A stretch of DNA of 64,000 bases from Blumeriella jaapii (lineage: Eukaryota > Ascomycota > Leotiomycetes > Helotiales > Drepanopezizaceae): assembly GCA_009599575.1 (NCBI GenBank), contig VWND01000004.1:302001-366000 (forward strand). The letters are read 5' to 3'. Positions 63,396-64,000 of this stretch are shown one piece after another (the first letter of the stretch is position 1; every line of letters starts with the position of its first letter). The notes below the pieces were generated by a model. The model ran no database searches. It saw only the letters and a program-made list of their open reading frames with translations, and was not told the DNA's origin. The position numbers were made by a program, and so were the translations under genes.

Positions 63396-64000
63396 AAATT
63401 CTAGAATTTTAAAAGATTTTATTAAAATTATCGTTTTTTCGCTTTCGTTTTTCTTTTTATAACGTATTTTCGAATCGAAGACGATATATATCTGTTCTAG
63501 CCTTTAAATTTTAATCGTAAATATAAATCTTTTTCTTTTTTTTTTTTTTTGCGTTCGTTTCGTCGTTTATTATTTTTCGTTTCGTCGCTAATAATTTTAT
63601 TAGCATTTTCGATACGACGAACGATTAATATCAATTTTTTATATAAGCTTATAATTGCAATATTACTTCGTTTAATAATTTTTTTTTTCGAAAAATAAAT
63701 CGAAGTTTTGCGAAAAGCATTTTTCTTTTAATCGTATCGTTTATTATTTGCAATTGCTATTCGAAATTATTCAAATAAGCAACGAAATCGTTAACCGATT
63801 TATACTCTTTTTGCTTCGCTTTATCGTATAAATTCGAAGCCGCGATTTTTCGATTTTTCGTATTTATTAAAAAATCTAATATTTATTTTTTAAAATCGTT
63901 TCATATGGTTCGAATATTCGTAAAACGTCGTTCGTATCCGGTTTACTTTTTTTTTATTTTATCGTCGAAAACTAAAACACAAGCGTTAATTTTTTTTTAA

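Larger units (their letters stand above)
57903..64000 (-). mobile_element. Ty3/gypsy family Y, copy 2 (runs off window)
   Basis: Starts TATAAGGATTGAAAAGGCAG, collinear with Y1 for its whole length. Differences from Y1 are mainly transitions plus small duplications (for example the repeated TTTTCCGCTTT.. segment near 58,420-58,480). Its right end and second LTR lie beyond the window. Confidence 0.85.

Overview
The window is nuclear DNA of a filamentous ascomycete (Pezizomycotina). A Dothideomycete-like fungus is my guess, not proven. The evidence is short introns of about 46-76 bases with fungal splice sites, a Zn2Cys6 transcription factor, a HET-domain relic, a haem-thiolate peroxygenase, a fungal cyanase, and Ty3/gypsy retrotransposons degraded in the C-to-T pattern of repeat-induced point mutation (RIP).

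There are two compartments. Bases 1 to about 43,500 are GC-balanced and carry genes. In order: a very large AT-hook/C2H2 nuclear protein running off the left edge (-); a secreted peroxygenase/chloroperoxidase-family enzyme (-); a HET-family pseudogene (-); a Ser/Pro-rich protein of unknown function (-); a weak spliced-gene candidate (-); a Zn2Cys6 regulator (+); a small signal-peptide/membrane-anchor protein (+); cyanase (+); two disordered neighbours sharing a short motif (-); a polyglutamine protein (-); the DNA polymerase delta catalytic subunit (-); a serine palmitoyltransferase small subunit (+); and a rhomboid protease (+). Intergenic DNA is long and full of microsatellites, minisatellites, homopolymeric G/C runs and a recurring GTACAGTAC-type motif.

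From about 43.5 to 46.6 kb the sequence becomes a purine-rich block and then an AT-rich minisatellite built on GAGCTGTGATTT. From 46.6 kb to the right edge everything is RIP-degraded retrotransposon. Two gypsy families, called X and Y here, alternate X1-Y1-X2-Y2. Their ends show serial nesting: Y1 lies in X1, X2 begins 15 bases into the second LTR of Y1, and Y2 splits the reverse-transcriptase region of X2. All recognisable gag-pol pieces are on the minus strand. Both Y copies also keep a plus-strand reading frame of unknown function of about 280 codons between the left LTR and the integrase region.

The genes do not form a pathway. They are a mixture of housekeeping (replication, sphingolipid synthesis, cyanate detoxification, membrane proteolysis), regulation, and accessory genes next to a repeat-rich, probably heterochromatic block. 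Intron borders were placed by eye from splice consensus, frame and family similarity; nothing was searched or computed.
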